Shown piece after piece: positions 1 to 9,395 of a stretch of 64,000 nucleotides of DNA. Where the stretch lies: assembly GCA_000803105.1 (NCBI GenBank), contig JTDA01000003.1:1-64000 (forward strand). Direction: 5' to 3'. A program made the position numbers and the translations under genes. The DNA comes from Coprobacter secundus (lineage in GTDB: Bacteria; Bacteroidota; Bacteroidia; Bacteroidales; Coprobacteraceae). The notes beneath the pieces were generated by a model, which saw nothing but the letters and a program-made list of their open reading frames with translations, was not told the DNA's origin and made no database searches. Each line of letters starts with the position of its first letter. Positions within the stretch are counted from its first letter, which is position 1.

Positions 1-1693
1 AATTTTCAAATTCAGCGATCTTACTATAAGCATTATTGATTTCCGTATTGTCAATATTAATAAAAAGATAATTAATAAGATTTCCCCGGGAATCATACAA
101 CATGCTCACTTTCGTATATAAATCGATATATCCGCTTTTCATTGTAGGATAATACCCATTTACCATCTTAAAAGGATAATTCAAACGAAAAGAAACTGGT
201 TCTTTCCTACGTATAGACTCGATCACATTTTCTGGTATATTGGGATTTTCAAATAAATTTATACCTAACGCATCTTCCTTACAGTTCAACCCGAAAATCT
301 CTACATCCCGTATATTCATATCGAGCAATACACCATTTTTATCATATAACTCAATGCCCACCGGAATATTCATATAAATATTTCTCAATATTTTCTCACT
401 TCTATCAAGAGCCTCATGAGCCTTTATCTCTTTGGTTGTATCCCCAAACAAAACAACTATCTCTCCCGGTTGAGGCACATAAAAAACAGTAAAACATGTT
501 TTTTGGGTAAGAGGAAATGTCATCGATAATTCTTTACTTTTACTCAAATCTGCCGACTTTAGTTTTTCCTTTAGATATCCAATTTTACAGGAACCTATTT
601 CTGAAATCGTCTTATTTCTATATTCAGACAATAATATCCCTGACAATTCTTCAGCTGCACGATTAACATCAAGAACACAATAATCTATCGGACTATTCCT
701 TTCATCTGAAACGATTCTGAGTCGGATATATCCCAAAGGCATATGTTTATACAAATTTTCCAAATATAAACGCTCTTTTTCGACCTCTTCTTCCGAAAGT
801 CTCATTTCGATACAAAGACTAATAATATTAGCCAGAGAAGCAAACCACTGATAATCTTCATTACTCCAACGACGAAAAGTGTCTACAATGTCTATTCCCA
901 TATATCCCCATACCCTATCTGTCTCTAACATCGGAACCACCATTATAGACTTTATGCTCTGCTTTCTCAAATAATATTTTTCTTGGGACGCACTCTCTGG
1001 CAGATTATCTAATGAAGATAAGATAATAGGTTTTTTCAACTTCATTTGCTTTGTCCACCAAGGAGTAGAATCTAACGGCAAGTTTTGAAGTTTATCTATT
1101 TCAGGCATTACGTCTGCATCTACAACTTCATAAATACAACTTTGAACTTGACGTTCCCAATCATATTTAAAAATATAAGCTCTACCTTTTCTAAACAAGC
1201 GAAGAATATCTCCTAAAATTTTATGTATAACATTTGTGATATTCTCTTCTTTCAAAAAAGACACTAAAGAACAAGAAATAGAATTTTGCTGGTACAGCAG
1301 ACTATTCACTCGCTGTAAAGATGACTCATAAGATAAAATCTCATCTCGGTTTTCAATACATTGTATAAAACCAAAAGCTCGTAAATTATCATTTATATCT
1401 GTATTTTTCTCTCCTAATTTAGAACGTACCCATGTTACCCCATAGCGAGTATAAATAGGAAATACCTGCTCATAGACTTCCTGTACCAGAATAGAAGCAA
1501 ATTCATTTGAAATACGGTCTCGGAAATCCTCACGTATCAATAACCTAAATTCTTCAAAAGAAATAGTATCCGACTTTAGCCCCAATAAATCAACAAGAAA
1601 ATCAGAACAAATATATATTCGTTTTCTAAAATCGGCTTCCCACCAGCCCACCTGAGCCAAAGACATTAGTTTTTGACACCGGACAGTTTCCAT
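1..1693 (-). CDS. PAS/GAF sensor protein, partial (3' end beyond window)
   Basis: The minus-strand frame is open from an ATG at 1693 to the left edge, about 564 codons with no stop, so the gene is truncated by the window. An N-terminal PAS-like stretch is followed by a GAF-like region (about residues 140-290, with a W-G-Y-M-G-I-D-I core), then two more PAS-like segments. The last contains N-I-P-V-G-I-E-L-Y-D-K, a pattern I associate with PAS domains of Bacteroidales hybrid sensor kinases. No transmembrane segment is visible, so a cytosolic sensor is likely. A histidine kinase or other output module would lie beyond the window and is inferred, not seen. Codons are T/G-rich, like other minus-strand genes here. 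It is divergent from topA. Confidence 0.75.
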   Translation of the reverse strand, partial: METVRCQKLMSLAQVGWWEADFRKRIYICSDFLVDLLGLKSDTISFEEFRLLIREDFRDRISNEFASILVQEVYEQVFPIYTRYGVTWVRSKLGEKNTDINDNLRAFGFIQCIENRDEILSYESSLQRVNSLLYQQNSISCSLVSFLKEENITNVIHKILGDILRLFRKGRAYIFKYDWERQVQSCIYEVVDADVMPEIDKLQNLPLDSTPWWTKQMKLKKPIILSSLDNLPESASQEKYYLRKQSIKSIMVVPMLETDRVWGYMGIDIVDTFRRWSNEDYQWFASLANIISLCIEMRLSEEEVEKERLYLENLYKHMPLGYIRLRIVSDERNSPIDYCVLDVNRAAEELSGILLSEYRNKTISEIGSCKIGYLKEKLKSADLSKSKELSMTFPLTQKTCFTVFYVPQPGEIVVLFGDTTKEIKAHEALDRSEKILRNIYMNIPVGIELYDKNGVLLDMNIRDVEIFGLNCKEDALGINLFENPNIPENVIESIRRKEPVSFRLNYPFKMVNGYYPTMKSGYIDLYTKVSMLYDSRGNLINYLFINIDNTEINNAYSKIAEFEN

Positions 1694-1926
1694 TTTTCGA
1701 TTATCCACTTTCTATTTATTAAGTCACTATGCGAATATACAAAAAATATAAGAAATGACATATTTCATTTTTATTATTAAAAAATATAGAATAAGTATGT
1801 AACAAATTCTCATAATATCTATTTCCTTCATCTTAAAAGATATGTATACAGCAACCTTTATTCTCTTTTTATTTTAGAAAAAATTAAAATTAGTAGTAAA
1901 AGTTCTCTATTTCAATTCGTTTTTTC

Positions 1927-1934
1927 TATTTTTG
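1927..1934 (+). promoter_or_regulatory. -7 element (TAnnTTTG) of topA promoter
   Basis: TATTTTTG lies 39 nt upstream of the preferred topA ATG and matches the Bacteroidota -7 consensus. No clear TTTG -33 box is visible at the expected distance. Confidence 0.5.
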
Positions 1935-1973
1935 CGCCCACAAAGTATAATTACAGATCAATATATATTGTTC

Positions 1974-4322
1974 ATGCAAAAAAATTTAGTCATAGTCGAA
2001 TCTCCCGCAAAAGCAAAAACTATAGAGAAATTTCTAGGGAAAGATTTCAAAGTATTATCGAGTTACGGTCATATCCGAGACTTGAAAAAGAAAGACTTCA
2101 GCATCGATATAGAGCATAACTATACTCCTATATATGAAATACCTTCTGACAAAAAGAAATTGGTAGATACTCTTAAAGACGAAGCAAAAAAATCAGAAAC
2201 AGTATGGCTGGCGTCCGATGAAGACCGTGAAGGAGAAGCCATTGCTTGGCACCTATCTGAAGTGCTAAAATTGAAACCTGAACATACAAAAAGAATCGTA
2301 TTTCATGAGATAACTCAATCTGCCATTCTCAATGCAATTGAAAACCCTCGTGCAATAGATATTAACAGAGTAGATGCACAACAAGCCCGCCGCGTTCTCG
2401 ACCGCATTGTGGGATTTGAACTTTCACCTGTACTATGGAAAAAAGTAAAACCTGCATTATCTGCCGGTCGGGTACAATCTGTGGCTGTACGTCTTATCGT
2501 AGAACGAGAAAAAGAAATAAAAAACTTTATTTCAGAAGCCTCATACCGAATTATTGCAACATTTCTGATTCCGTCGGAAAACGGAAATTCGATAGAATTA
2601 AAGGCTGAATTAAATAAACGGCTAAAGACCAAAAAAGAAGCTTTAGATTTCCTTGAGGCTTGCCGACAAGCAAATTTTACAATAGAGGACATTTCTGTAC
2701 GTCCTGCAAAAAAATCTCCAGCCCCCCCCTTTACTACATCTACTTTACAACAAGAAGCTGCCCGGAAGTTAGGATATTCGGTTGCACAAACCATGATGAT
2801 TGCTCAACGCCTGTATGAATCAGGATTTATTACTTATATGCGTACAGACTCTGTCAATTTGTCGTCATTGGCAATAAATACATCTAAAGAAGAAATTATA
2901 TCTTCCTTAGGAGAAAAATATCTTAAAATAAGACATTATCAGACTAAAAGTAAAGGTGCACAAGAAGCTCATGAAGCCATACGACCCACTTATATGAGTC
3001 AAAAAGAAATTGATGCACCCTCTCAAGAAAGACGTCTGTATGAACTTATATGGAAACGAACTATCGCTTCACAAATGAGCGATGCCGAACTCGAAAAGAC
3101 AACCGCTGTAATAAACATATCTTCACGAAATGAAAAATTCGTGGCTACCGGAGAAGTCCTCAAATTCGACGGATTTCTGAAAGTCTACCTCGAATCTCAA
3201 GATGATGAAAACGAAGGTGAAAATAATGAAAAAATGTTACCGCCTTTATACTTAAAGCAAGAACTGAAATATAACGATATAGAAGCTACAGAGAGATTTA
3301 CCCAACGTCCTCCCCGATATACAGAAGCAAGCCTCGTTCATAAATTAGAAGAACTAGGTATCGGACGGCCATCAACCTATGCACCTACAATCTCTACAAT
3401 ACAGCAACGTGAATACGTAGAGAAGGGAGACCGTGAAGGTACAGAACGTAAATATAATACTCTGTTACTCAAAAATGGAAATATAAAAGATTGTACAAAA
3501 ACCGAAATAACCGGAGCTGAAAAAGCAAAACTAATACCTACAGATATAGGTATTGTCGTAAATGACTTTCTAGTACAATATTTTCCAGATATCATGGACT
3601 ATAACTTTACTGCTAATGTAGAACAGACTTTTGACCATATTGCTGAAGGGAAATTACCATGGTCCAATGCTATAGACCAATTTTACAAATTATTCCATCC
3701 GGTAGTGAAAGACGCTTTGGAAATGAAAATGGAGCATAAAGTAGGCGAACGAATATTGGGAACAGATCCTAAATCAGGGAAACCTGTTTCAGTAAAAATC
3801 GGTCGATTCGGTCCACTTATACAAATCGGTACACCAGATGACGAAGAAAAGCCACAATTTGCATCTTTACTTAAAGGTCAATCAATGAGTACGATTACTT
3901 TAGAGGAAGCACTTAAGTTATTTGATTTACCACGGACTTTAGGTGATTACGAAAATAAGCTTGTCTCTGTCGGTATAGGCCGATTTGGCCCATATATACG
4001 TCATGACGGAAAGTATGTTTCCCTTCCGAAATCACTCGAACCGCTTTCCGTAACACTTGATGAAGCAATAGAACTGATAAAAGCCAAACGCGAACAAGAA
4101 AGCCAAAGATTAATAAAAAGCTTCCCTGAAGACTCTGAATTAGAAATACTCAATGGACGATATGGTCCTTATATTGCTTACAAAAAGAAAAATTATAAAA
4201 TTCCGAAAGGTACTGAACCAAAAGAACTTTCTTACGACGCATGTATGCAAATAATAAAAGAAAGCGATGAAAAAATTCCCTCAGAAAAAAAGCGAACAGG
4301 CAGAAAAAAAGCATCTAAATAA
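1974..4322 (+). CDS. topA: DNA topoisomerase I
   Basis: Type IA topoisomerase that relaxes negative supercoils through a transient 5'-phosphotyrosyl link. I chose the ATG at 1974 (MQKNLVIVESPAKAKTIEKF) over the upstream TTG at 1932 because the Toprim domain begins right there and the TTG overlaps the promoter -7 box. This gives 782 aa. A Toprim domain (1 to about 130, with D-E-D-R-E-G-E-A) is followed by the type IA core; the catalytic tyrosine is Y288 in G-F-I-T-Y-M-R-T-D. The C-terminus carries three G-R-F/Y-G-P-x-I repeats (about 600-770) and a lysine-rich tail, the usual Bacteroidota arrangement without zinc-finger cysteines. It is monocistronic, followed by a strong terminator. Confidence 0.97.
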   Translation: MQKNLVIVESPAKAKTIEKFLGKDFKVLSSYGHIRDLKKKDFSIDIEHNYTPIYEIPSDKKKLVDTLKDEAKKSETVWLASDEDREGEAIAWHLSEVLKLKPEHTKRIVFHEITQSAILNAIENPRAIDINRVDAQQARRVLDRIVGFELSPVLWKKVKPALSAGRVQSVAVRLIVEREKEIKNFISEASYRIIATFLIPSENGNSIELKAELNKRLKTKKEALDFLEACRQANFTIEDISVRPAKKSPAPPFTTSTLQQEAARKLGYSVAQTMMIAQRLYESGFITYMRTDSVNLSSLAINTSKEEIISSLGEKYLKIRHYQTKSKGAQEAHEAIRPTYMSQKEIDAPSQERRLYELIWKRTIASQMSDAELEKTTAVINISSRNEKFVATGEVLKFDGFLKVYLESQDDENEGENNEKMLPPLYLKQELKYNDIEATERFTQRPPRYTEASLVHKLEELGIGRPSTYAPTISTIQQREYVEKGDREGTERKYNTLLLKNGNIKDCTKTEITGAEKAKLIPTDIGIVVNDFLVQYFPDIMDYNFTANVEQTFDHIAEGKLPWSNAIDQFYKLFHPVVKDALEMKMEHKVGERILGTDPKSGKPVSVKIGRFGPLIQIGTPDDEEKPQFASLLKGQSMSTITLEEALKLFDLPRTLGDYENKLVSVGIGRFGPYIRHDGKYVSLPKSLEPLSVTLDEAIELIKAKREQESQRLIKSFPEDSELEILNGRYGPYIAYKKKNYKIPKGTEPKELSYDACMQIIKESDEKIPSEKKRTGRKKASK

Positions 4323-4325
4323 TAT

Positions 4326-4361
4326 AAAAAGAGAGAATTGAAATTTCAATTCTCTCTTTTT
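4326..4361. terminator. Terminator after topA (perfect palindrome)
   Basis: An 18-bp perfect inverted repeat without a spacer (AAAAAGAGAGAATTGAAA and its complement) starts three bases after the topA stop and ends in a T run. Being flanked by A and T runs, it could work in both directions. Confidence 0.85.
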
Positions 4362-4424
4362 ATATCAGGGAGTTTGCTTAAATTTTAAAGAAATATTTTT
4401 ATTACAGAAATATTTCTTTAATTC

Positions 4425-4456
4425 TTTGGTTTCTATACAATATTAATTTAATTTTG
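4425..4456 (+). promoter_or_regulatory. Promoter of frdCAB
   Basis: TTTG at 4425-4428 and TAATTTTG at 4449-4456 are separated by 20 nt, a full match to the Bacteroidota sigma-ABfr promoter. It leaves a leader of about 50 nt before the frdC ATG. Confidence 0.75.
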
Positions 4457-4513
4457 CAATCGCCAAAAGCAGGTATATAAATTACACAAATAAATAACTT
4501 AAATTAAAATCCT

Positions 4514-5200
4514 ATGTGGTTATTGAATTCTTCAATCGGAAGAAAACTGATAATGAGCATATCAGGTATCTTCCTCATTTTGTTCTTGTTATTTCACATG
4601 TCGATGAATGTAGCCGCGGTATTTTCCGAAGAGGCATACAACACGATTTGCGAATTTTTAGGTGCTAATTGGTACGCAGTTGTAGGTACATTAGTTTTAG
4701 CCGCCGGATTTATCATTCACATCATTTACGGTTTATGGCTTACACTTCAAAACCGTAAGGCCCGCGGGAATGATCGCTATGCCGTAAATGCGACTCCTAA
4801 AGGTGTCGAATGGTCGTCTCAGAACATGTTTGTATTAGGTATCGTCATTTTAGGCTTTATTGTGTTGCATTTAAGCCAATTTTGGTATAAAATGATGTTT
4901 GCCGAACTCACTGGAAATGTTTCGGTTACATTAGGCGACACATTTGTATCCCCTGCTGACGGTGCAGCATTTATAAAATATTACTTCAGTAATATCGTTT
5001 TTGTAATTTTATATCTGATATGGTACGTAGCCATTTGGTTCCACCTCACTCATGGATTCTGGAGCGCTATTCAGACAATCGGTTGGAATAACCGCATTTG
5101 GATGAACCGTTGGAAATGTATTTCCAACATCTTTGCAACCATTATTTTCTTGGGCTTTGCCATTGTAACTATTACTTTCTACATCAAGAGCTTAGCTTGA
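4514..5200 (+). CDS. frdC: Fumarate reductase/succinate dehydrogenase cytochrome b subunit
   Basis: Membrane anchor of the quinol:fumarate reductase/succinate dehydrogenase complex. The protein has 228 aa with five hydrophobic segments. Histidines lie inside or next to them (L-L-F-H-M-S, F-I-I-H-I-I-Y, V-L-H-L-S, W-F-H-L-T-H-G), the pattern of a type-B di-heme cytochrome b. It is first in a CAB operon, 25 nt ahead of frdA, with its own promoter. In anaerobic Bacteroidales this complex mainly works as a menaquinol:fumarate reductase, though direction cannot be read from sequence. Confidence 0.95.
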   Translation: MWLLNSSIGRKLIMSISGIFLILFLLFHMSMNVAAVFSEEAYNTICEFLGANWYAVVGTLVLAAGFIIHIIYGLWLTLQNRKARGNDRYAVNATPKGVEWSSQNMFVLGIVILGFIVLHLSQFWYKMMFAELTGNVSVTLGDTFVSPADGAAFIKYYFSNIVFVILYLIWYVAIWFHLTHGFWSAIQTIGWNNRIWMNRWKCISNIFATIIFLGFAIVTITFYIKSLA

Positions 5201-5225
5201 TATAAACCTTTGAAAAATTATTGTT

Positions 5226-7169
5226 ATGACACAAATAGATTCAAAAATTCCTGAAGGCCCATTAGCCGAAAAATGGAGTAATTATAAAGCTCATCAAAAA
5301 TTGGTGAACCCTGCCAATAAACGTCGTCTCGACATCATTGTAGTAGGTACAGGCTTAGCCGGAGGTTCCGCTGCAGCATCTTTGGGAGAATTGGGTTTTA
5401 ATGTCTTGAACTTTTGTATCCAAGATTCTCCTCGTCGTGCACACTCCATTGCTGCTCAAGGTGGTATAAATGCCGCAAAAAACTATCAGAATGATGGTGA
5501 TAGTGTATACAGATTATTTTACGATACAATAAAAGGGGGAGACTATCGAGCTCGTGAAGCCAACGTATATCGTCTGGCAGAAGTATCAAATTCCATTATT
5601 GACCAGTGTGTTGCTCAAGGTGTTCCTTTTGCACGTGAATATGGAGGCCTTTTAGCGAACCGGTCTTTTGGTGGAGCACAGGTTTCACGTACTTTCTACG
5701 CTAAAGGACAAACTGGACAGCAATTACTTTTGGGAGCATATTCTGCTCTTAGTCGCCAAGTAAATAAAGGTACCGTAAAATTATATACTCGTTACGAAAT
5801 GCTCGACTTAGTTGTTATCGATGGTCGTGCTCGTGGTATCATTGCCCGCAACTTGGTTACAGGTAAAATAGAAAGGTTCTCTGCTCACGCAGTAGTTATC
5901 GCAACAGGTGGTTACGGAAATACCTTCTTCCTTTCGACCAATGCTATGGGTTCAAACGGTTCTGCCGCATATCAATGCTATAAAAAAGGAGCATATTTTG
6001 CTAACCCAGCTTTTGCCCAGATACATCCTACTTGTATTCCTGTACATGGAGAATTCCAGTCAAAACTGACTCTTATGTCTGAGTCTTTACGTAATGACGG
6101 GCGTATCTGGACACCTAAAAATATAAAAGATGCTGAAGCCATCCGTGCCGGCAAATTGAAACCAACAGATATAAAAGAGGAAGATCGTGACTATTATTTG
6201 GAACGTCGCTATCCTGCTTTCGGAAACTTAGTTCCTCGTGACGTTGCATCTCGTGCTGCTAAAGAACGGTGTGATGCTGGTTATGGAGTAGGTTCAACAG
6301 GTCTGGCTGTTTATCTCGACTTTAAAGATGCCATTGAGCGTCTTGGTAGAGATGCCGTAGAAGCTCGTTATGGAAACTTATTTCAGATGTACGAAAAAAT
6401 CGTAGATGAAAATCCATATGAAACGCCAATGATGATATATCCAGCTATCCACTATACAATGGGTGGTATTTGGGTTGATTATGAATTGAGTACTTCTATC
6501 CCAGGATTATTTGCTATTGGAGAAGCAAACTTCTCTGATCACGGGGCAAATCGCTTAGGAGCATCGGCTCTTATGCAAGGCTTGGCTGATGGATACTTCG
6601 TATTACCTTATACGATACAAAATTATCTGGCAGATCAAATCCAAGTTCCTCGCTTCAGTACAGATTTACCAGAATTTGACAAAGCTGAAAAAGATATTCA
6701 AGATCGCATTAACAAACTAATGAACATAAAGGGTAAACGTTCCGTCGATTCTATTCATAAAGAACTCGGTCTCATCATGTGGGAATTTGTTGGTATGGCC
6801 CGTTCAAAAGAAGGTCTTGAAACAGCTTTAGAAAAGTTGAAAGAAGTGAAAAAAGAATTCTGGACTAATGTTCGCATCCCAGGAGAAGCAAATACATTAA
6901 ACACAGAACTTGAAAAAGCCCTTCGAGTTGCCGATTTTATCGAAATTGGCCGTTTGATGGCTCTTGACGCCCTGAACCGTAACGAATCGTGTGGCGGACA
7001 CTTCCGTGTCGAATATCAGACAGACGAAGGAGAAGCTTTACGTCAGGACGATAAATATATGTACGTAAGTTGCTGGAAATATGAAGGAGAAGATAAAGAT
7101 CCTATCATGTTGAAAGAAGATCTGAACTACGAATGTATCAAGGTTCAACAACGTAATTACAAACAATAA
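5226..7169 (+). CDS. frdA: Fumarate reductase/succinate dehydrogenase flavoprotein subunit
   Basis: Catalytic FAD subunit that interconverts fumarate and succinate on the cytoplasmic face. It has 647 aa. The dinucleotide-binding motif G-T-G-L-A-G-G lies near residue 41. The motif H-S-I-A-A-Q-G-G, with H73 as probable covalent FAD attachment, follows. Active-site segments Q-I-H-P-T and R-Y-P-A-F-G-N-L-V-P-R-D-V are present, as is H-Y-T-M-G-G-I-W-V-D near residue 410. The 35-residue N-terminal lead is typical of the long Bacteroidota/epsilonproteobacterial form. It lies between frdC and frdB with short gaps. Confidence 0.97.
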   Translation: MTQIDSKIPEGPLAEKWSNYKAHQKLVNPANKRRLDIIVVGTGLAGGSAAASLGELGFNVLNFCIQDSPRRAHSIAAQGGINAAKNYQNDGDSVYRLFYDTIKGGDYRAREANVYRLAEVSNSIIDQCVAQGVPFAREYGGLLANRSFGGAQVSRTFYAKGQTGQQLLLGAYSALSRQVNKGTVKLYTRYEMLDLVVIDGRARGIIARNLVTGKIERFSAHAVVIATGGYGNTFFLSTNAMGSNGSAAYQCYKKGAYFANPAFAQIHPTCIPVHGEFQSKLTLMSESLRNDGRIWTPKNIKDAEAIRAGKLKPTDIKEEDRDYYLERRYPAFGNLVPRDVASRAAKERCDAGYGVGSTGLAVYLDFKDAIERLGRDAVEARYGNLFQMYEKIVDENPYETPMMIYPAIHYTMGGIWVDYELSTSIPGLFAIGEANFSDHGANRLGASALMQGLADGYFVLPYTIQNYLADQIQVPRFSTDLPEFDKAEKDIQDRINKLMNIKGKRSVDSIHKELGLIMWEFVGMARSKEGLETALEKLKEVKKEFWTNVRIPGEANTLNTELEKALRVADFIEIGRLMALDALNRNESCGGHFRVEYQTDEGEALRQDDKYMYVSCWKYEGEDKDPIMLKEDLNYECIKVQQRNYKQ

Positions 7170-7187
7170 TTTTACAGTCTAAAAGTT

Positions 7188-7943
7188 ATGGATAAAACAA
7201 TCAATATAACGCTTAAAGTCTGGCGTCAGAGAGGTCCACAGGAAAAAGGAGCTTTTCAGACTTATCAACTTGAAGGAATATCTGTAGACAGCTCATTTCT
7301 CGAAATGTTGGATATTCTTAACGAGAAATTGATTAATGAAGGTCAAGAACCAGTTGTATTTGACCATGATTGCCGTGAAGGTATTTGCGGTATGTGTTCA
7401 TTATATGTAAACGGACATCCTCATGGCCCCGACGAAGACGTAACTACTTGTCAATTACATATGCGTAAATTCCATGATGGTGAAACCATTACTATAGAAC
7501 CATGGCGCTCTGCAGGATTCCCTGTAATCAGAGATTTAATGGTAGACCGTAGTGCTTTTGATAAAATCATGCAAGCCGGAGGTTATGTATCAGTAAATAC
7601 AGGTGGCGTACCTGATGCAAATTCAATTCCTATTCCCAAACCTGATGCTGACGAAGCTATGGAATCAGCCTCATGTATCGGTTGCGGAGCTTGTGTGGCT
7701 GCCTGTAAAAATGGTTCGGCCATGCTATTTGTTTCTGCAAAAGTCAGTCAGTTCGCTTTATTACCACAAGGCCGTGTAGAAGCAGCTCGCCGTGCAAAAG
7801 CAATGTTGGCTAAAATGGATGAACTGGGATTCGGAAATTGTACCAATACCGGAGCTTGTGAAGCTGAATGTCCAAAAAATGTATCTATAACAAATATAGC
7901 ACGATTAAATCGTCAATTTATATCTGCAAAATTGAAAGATTAA
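7188..7943 (+). CDS. frdB: Fumarate reductase/succinate dehydrogenase iron-sulfur subunit
   Basis: Electron-transfer subunit linking the FAD site to the haems of FrdC, 251 aa. The [2Fe-2S] ligands are C62, C67, C70 and C88 (C-R-E-G-I-C-G-M-C). The C-terminal half has C-I-G-C-G-A-C-V-A-A-C for the [4Fe-4S] cluster. Further cysteines in C-T-N-T-G-A-C-E-A-E-C-P serve the [3Fe-4S] and shared clusters. It starts 18 nt after frdA and is the last gene of the operon before a terminator. Confidence 0.97.
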   Translation: MDKTINITLKVWRQRGPQEKGAFQTYQLEGISVDSSFLEMLDILNEKLINEGQEPVVFDHDCREGICGMCSLYVNGHPHGPDEDVTTCQLHMRKFHDGETITIEPWRSAGFPVIRDLMVDRSAFDKIMQAGGYVSVNTGGVPDANSIPIPKPDADEAMESASCIGCGACVAACKNGSAMLFVSAKVSQFALLPQGRVEAARRAKAMLAKMDELGFGNCTNTGACEAECPKNVSITNIARLNRQFISAKLKD

Positions 7944-7960
7944 GAAATATTTATCACAAT

Positions 7961-7992
7961 AAAAAAACCGGATTTTAGAATCCGGTTTTTTT
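7961..7992 (+). terminator. Terminator after frdCAB
   Basis: A 14-bp perfect stem (AAAAAAACCGGATT and complement) with a TTAG tetraloop and T-run end, 17 nt after the frdB stop. Confidence 0.9.
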
Positions 7993-8093
7993 ATTTTATC
8001 CTTATCATACAGTCAAAAACCCTCTAATAACTTTCTAATTTGTAATAAGTTTATTATAATCAATTAAATAAAAATGAACTGAAAGGATAATTG

Positions 8094-8101
8094 TATTTTT
8101 G
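8094..8101 (+). promoter_or_regulatory. -7 element ahead of the RND efflux operon
   Basis: TATTTTTG, 19 nt before the preferred ATG (8121) of the TolC-like gene, matches TAnnTTTG. No TTTG -33 box is apparent. Confidence 0.45.
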
Positions 8102-8120
8102 TCGCAAAACAATAGCGACA

Positions 8121-9383
8121 ATGAACAAACTAAACTTTATTATATTCTTTTTTCTTTTTTCCTTTTTTGCACAAGCTCAAAAAGATACTGTAAACCTAAC
8201 ATTAAAATCTGCTGAACTTTTACTCTTCGAACGGAATCTCACTCTTATCGCTGAAAAATATAATATAGACATAGCTGAAGCTCAAATACAACAAGCCAAA
8301 CTATTTGAAAATCCTACTATATTATTAGAACAAAATATATACAACCGACTGAATAATAAATATTTTGATGTAGGGAAAAATGGTGAAGCTGCTATAGAAA
8401 TAGAGCAAGCCATACATTTAGCTGGACAACGCAAAAAACAAACCAAATTAGAAAAAATCAATAAAGATATTGCTCAATATCAATTTGAAGAAACTCTACG
8501 GATACTTCACGGAGAATTGAATGAAATATTTATCGAAACTTATTTTTTACAAAAAACAATCAAAATCTACAATAAAGAAATCATTTCTCTCGAGAATCTA
8601 CTAACAGGAATGAAAATCCAATTCCAAAAAGGAAATATTTCTTTTCTAGAAATTTCTCGTTTAGAATCAATGCTACTCTCCCTAAAAAAAGAAAAAAATG
8701 AACAAGAAAATTCTCTCTTTCTTTTTCAAAGTAAATTGAATCAACTATTAAATATCGCTCCTCAAAATATATTACAACTCACATTAGATGAAAACGCCCT
8801 AAATCAAATAAACTTATCACAACTATCATATAACGCATTAAAAAATATGCTTAGTGAAAGGTCTGATATAAAAACTGCATATTCCAGCATAAGTGCATCT
8901 CAAGCAAATTTGAAATTACAGAAATCAATGGCTGCACCAGATTTTTCTGTAAAAGGAATGTATGATAGAGCCGGTAATTTTATAAATAACTATTTTGCTT
9001 TAGGCATTAGTATTTCTATTCCTATATTTAACCGAAATCAAGGAAATATAAAATCGGCTCGATTAAACATACACAGAGCAAACAAAGAAAAAGAATACAT
9101 TATCAATAAAGCTGAATCTGAACTTTTTGCAGCATATAATCAACTGAATAAAGCTATCGAGCTCTATCAATCAATAAATAAAAATTTAGAAAAGAATTTT
9201 GACAAATTAATTATAGGAACTACTGAAAATTTTAAAAATAAAAACATAAGTCTACTCGAGTTTATCGACTATTATAAAAGTTATAAAGAAAGTTGCCTAC
9301 AATTTTATGAAACCCAAAAAAGTGTATTCTTAACTATGGAAAATCTAAATACAATTGTAGGAAAAAATATATTCACTTACTAA
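8121..9383 (+). CDS. TolC-family outer-membrane efflux protein
   Basis: Outer-membrane channel of a tripartite efflux pump. The ATG at 8121 gives a clean Sec signal peptide (MNKLNFIIFFFLFSFFAQAQ). The upstream TTG at 8091 overlaps the -7 box and is rejected. Two long alpha-helical repeats rich in E, K, Q and N are typical of the OEP/TolC fold, each ending in a short beta-barrel-like stretch (about residues 270-310: G-I-S-I-S-I-P-I-F-N-R-N). It is first of three efflux genes, 12 nt ahead of the adaptor. By context it is CusC/CzcC-like. Confidence 0.9.
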   Translation: MNKLNFIIFFFLFSFFAQAQKDTVNLTLKSAELLLFERNLTLIAEKYNIDIAEAQIQQAKLFENPTILLEQNIYNRLNNKYFDVGKNGEAAIEIEQAIHLAGQRKKQTKLEKINKDIAQYQFEETLRILHGELNEIFIETYFLQKTIKIYNKEIISLENLLTGMKIQFQKGNISFLEISRLESMLLSLKKEKNEQENSLFLFQSKLNQLLNIAPQNILQLTLDENALNQINLSQLSYNALKNMLSERSDIKTAYSSISASQANLKLQKSMAAPDFSVKGMYDRAGNFINNYFALGISISIPIFNRNQGNIKSARLNIHRANKEKEYIINKAESELFAAYNQLNKAIELYQSINKNLEKNFDKLIIGTTENFKNKNISLLEFIDYYKSYKESCLQFYETQKSVFLTMENLNTIVGKNIFTY

Positions 9384-9395
9384 TCTTTAACACAT

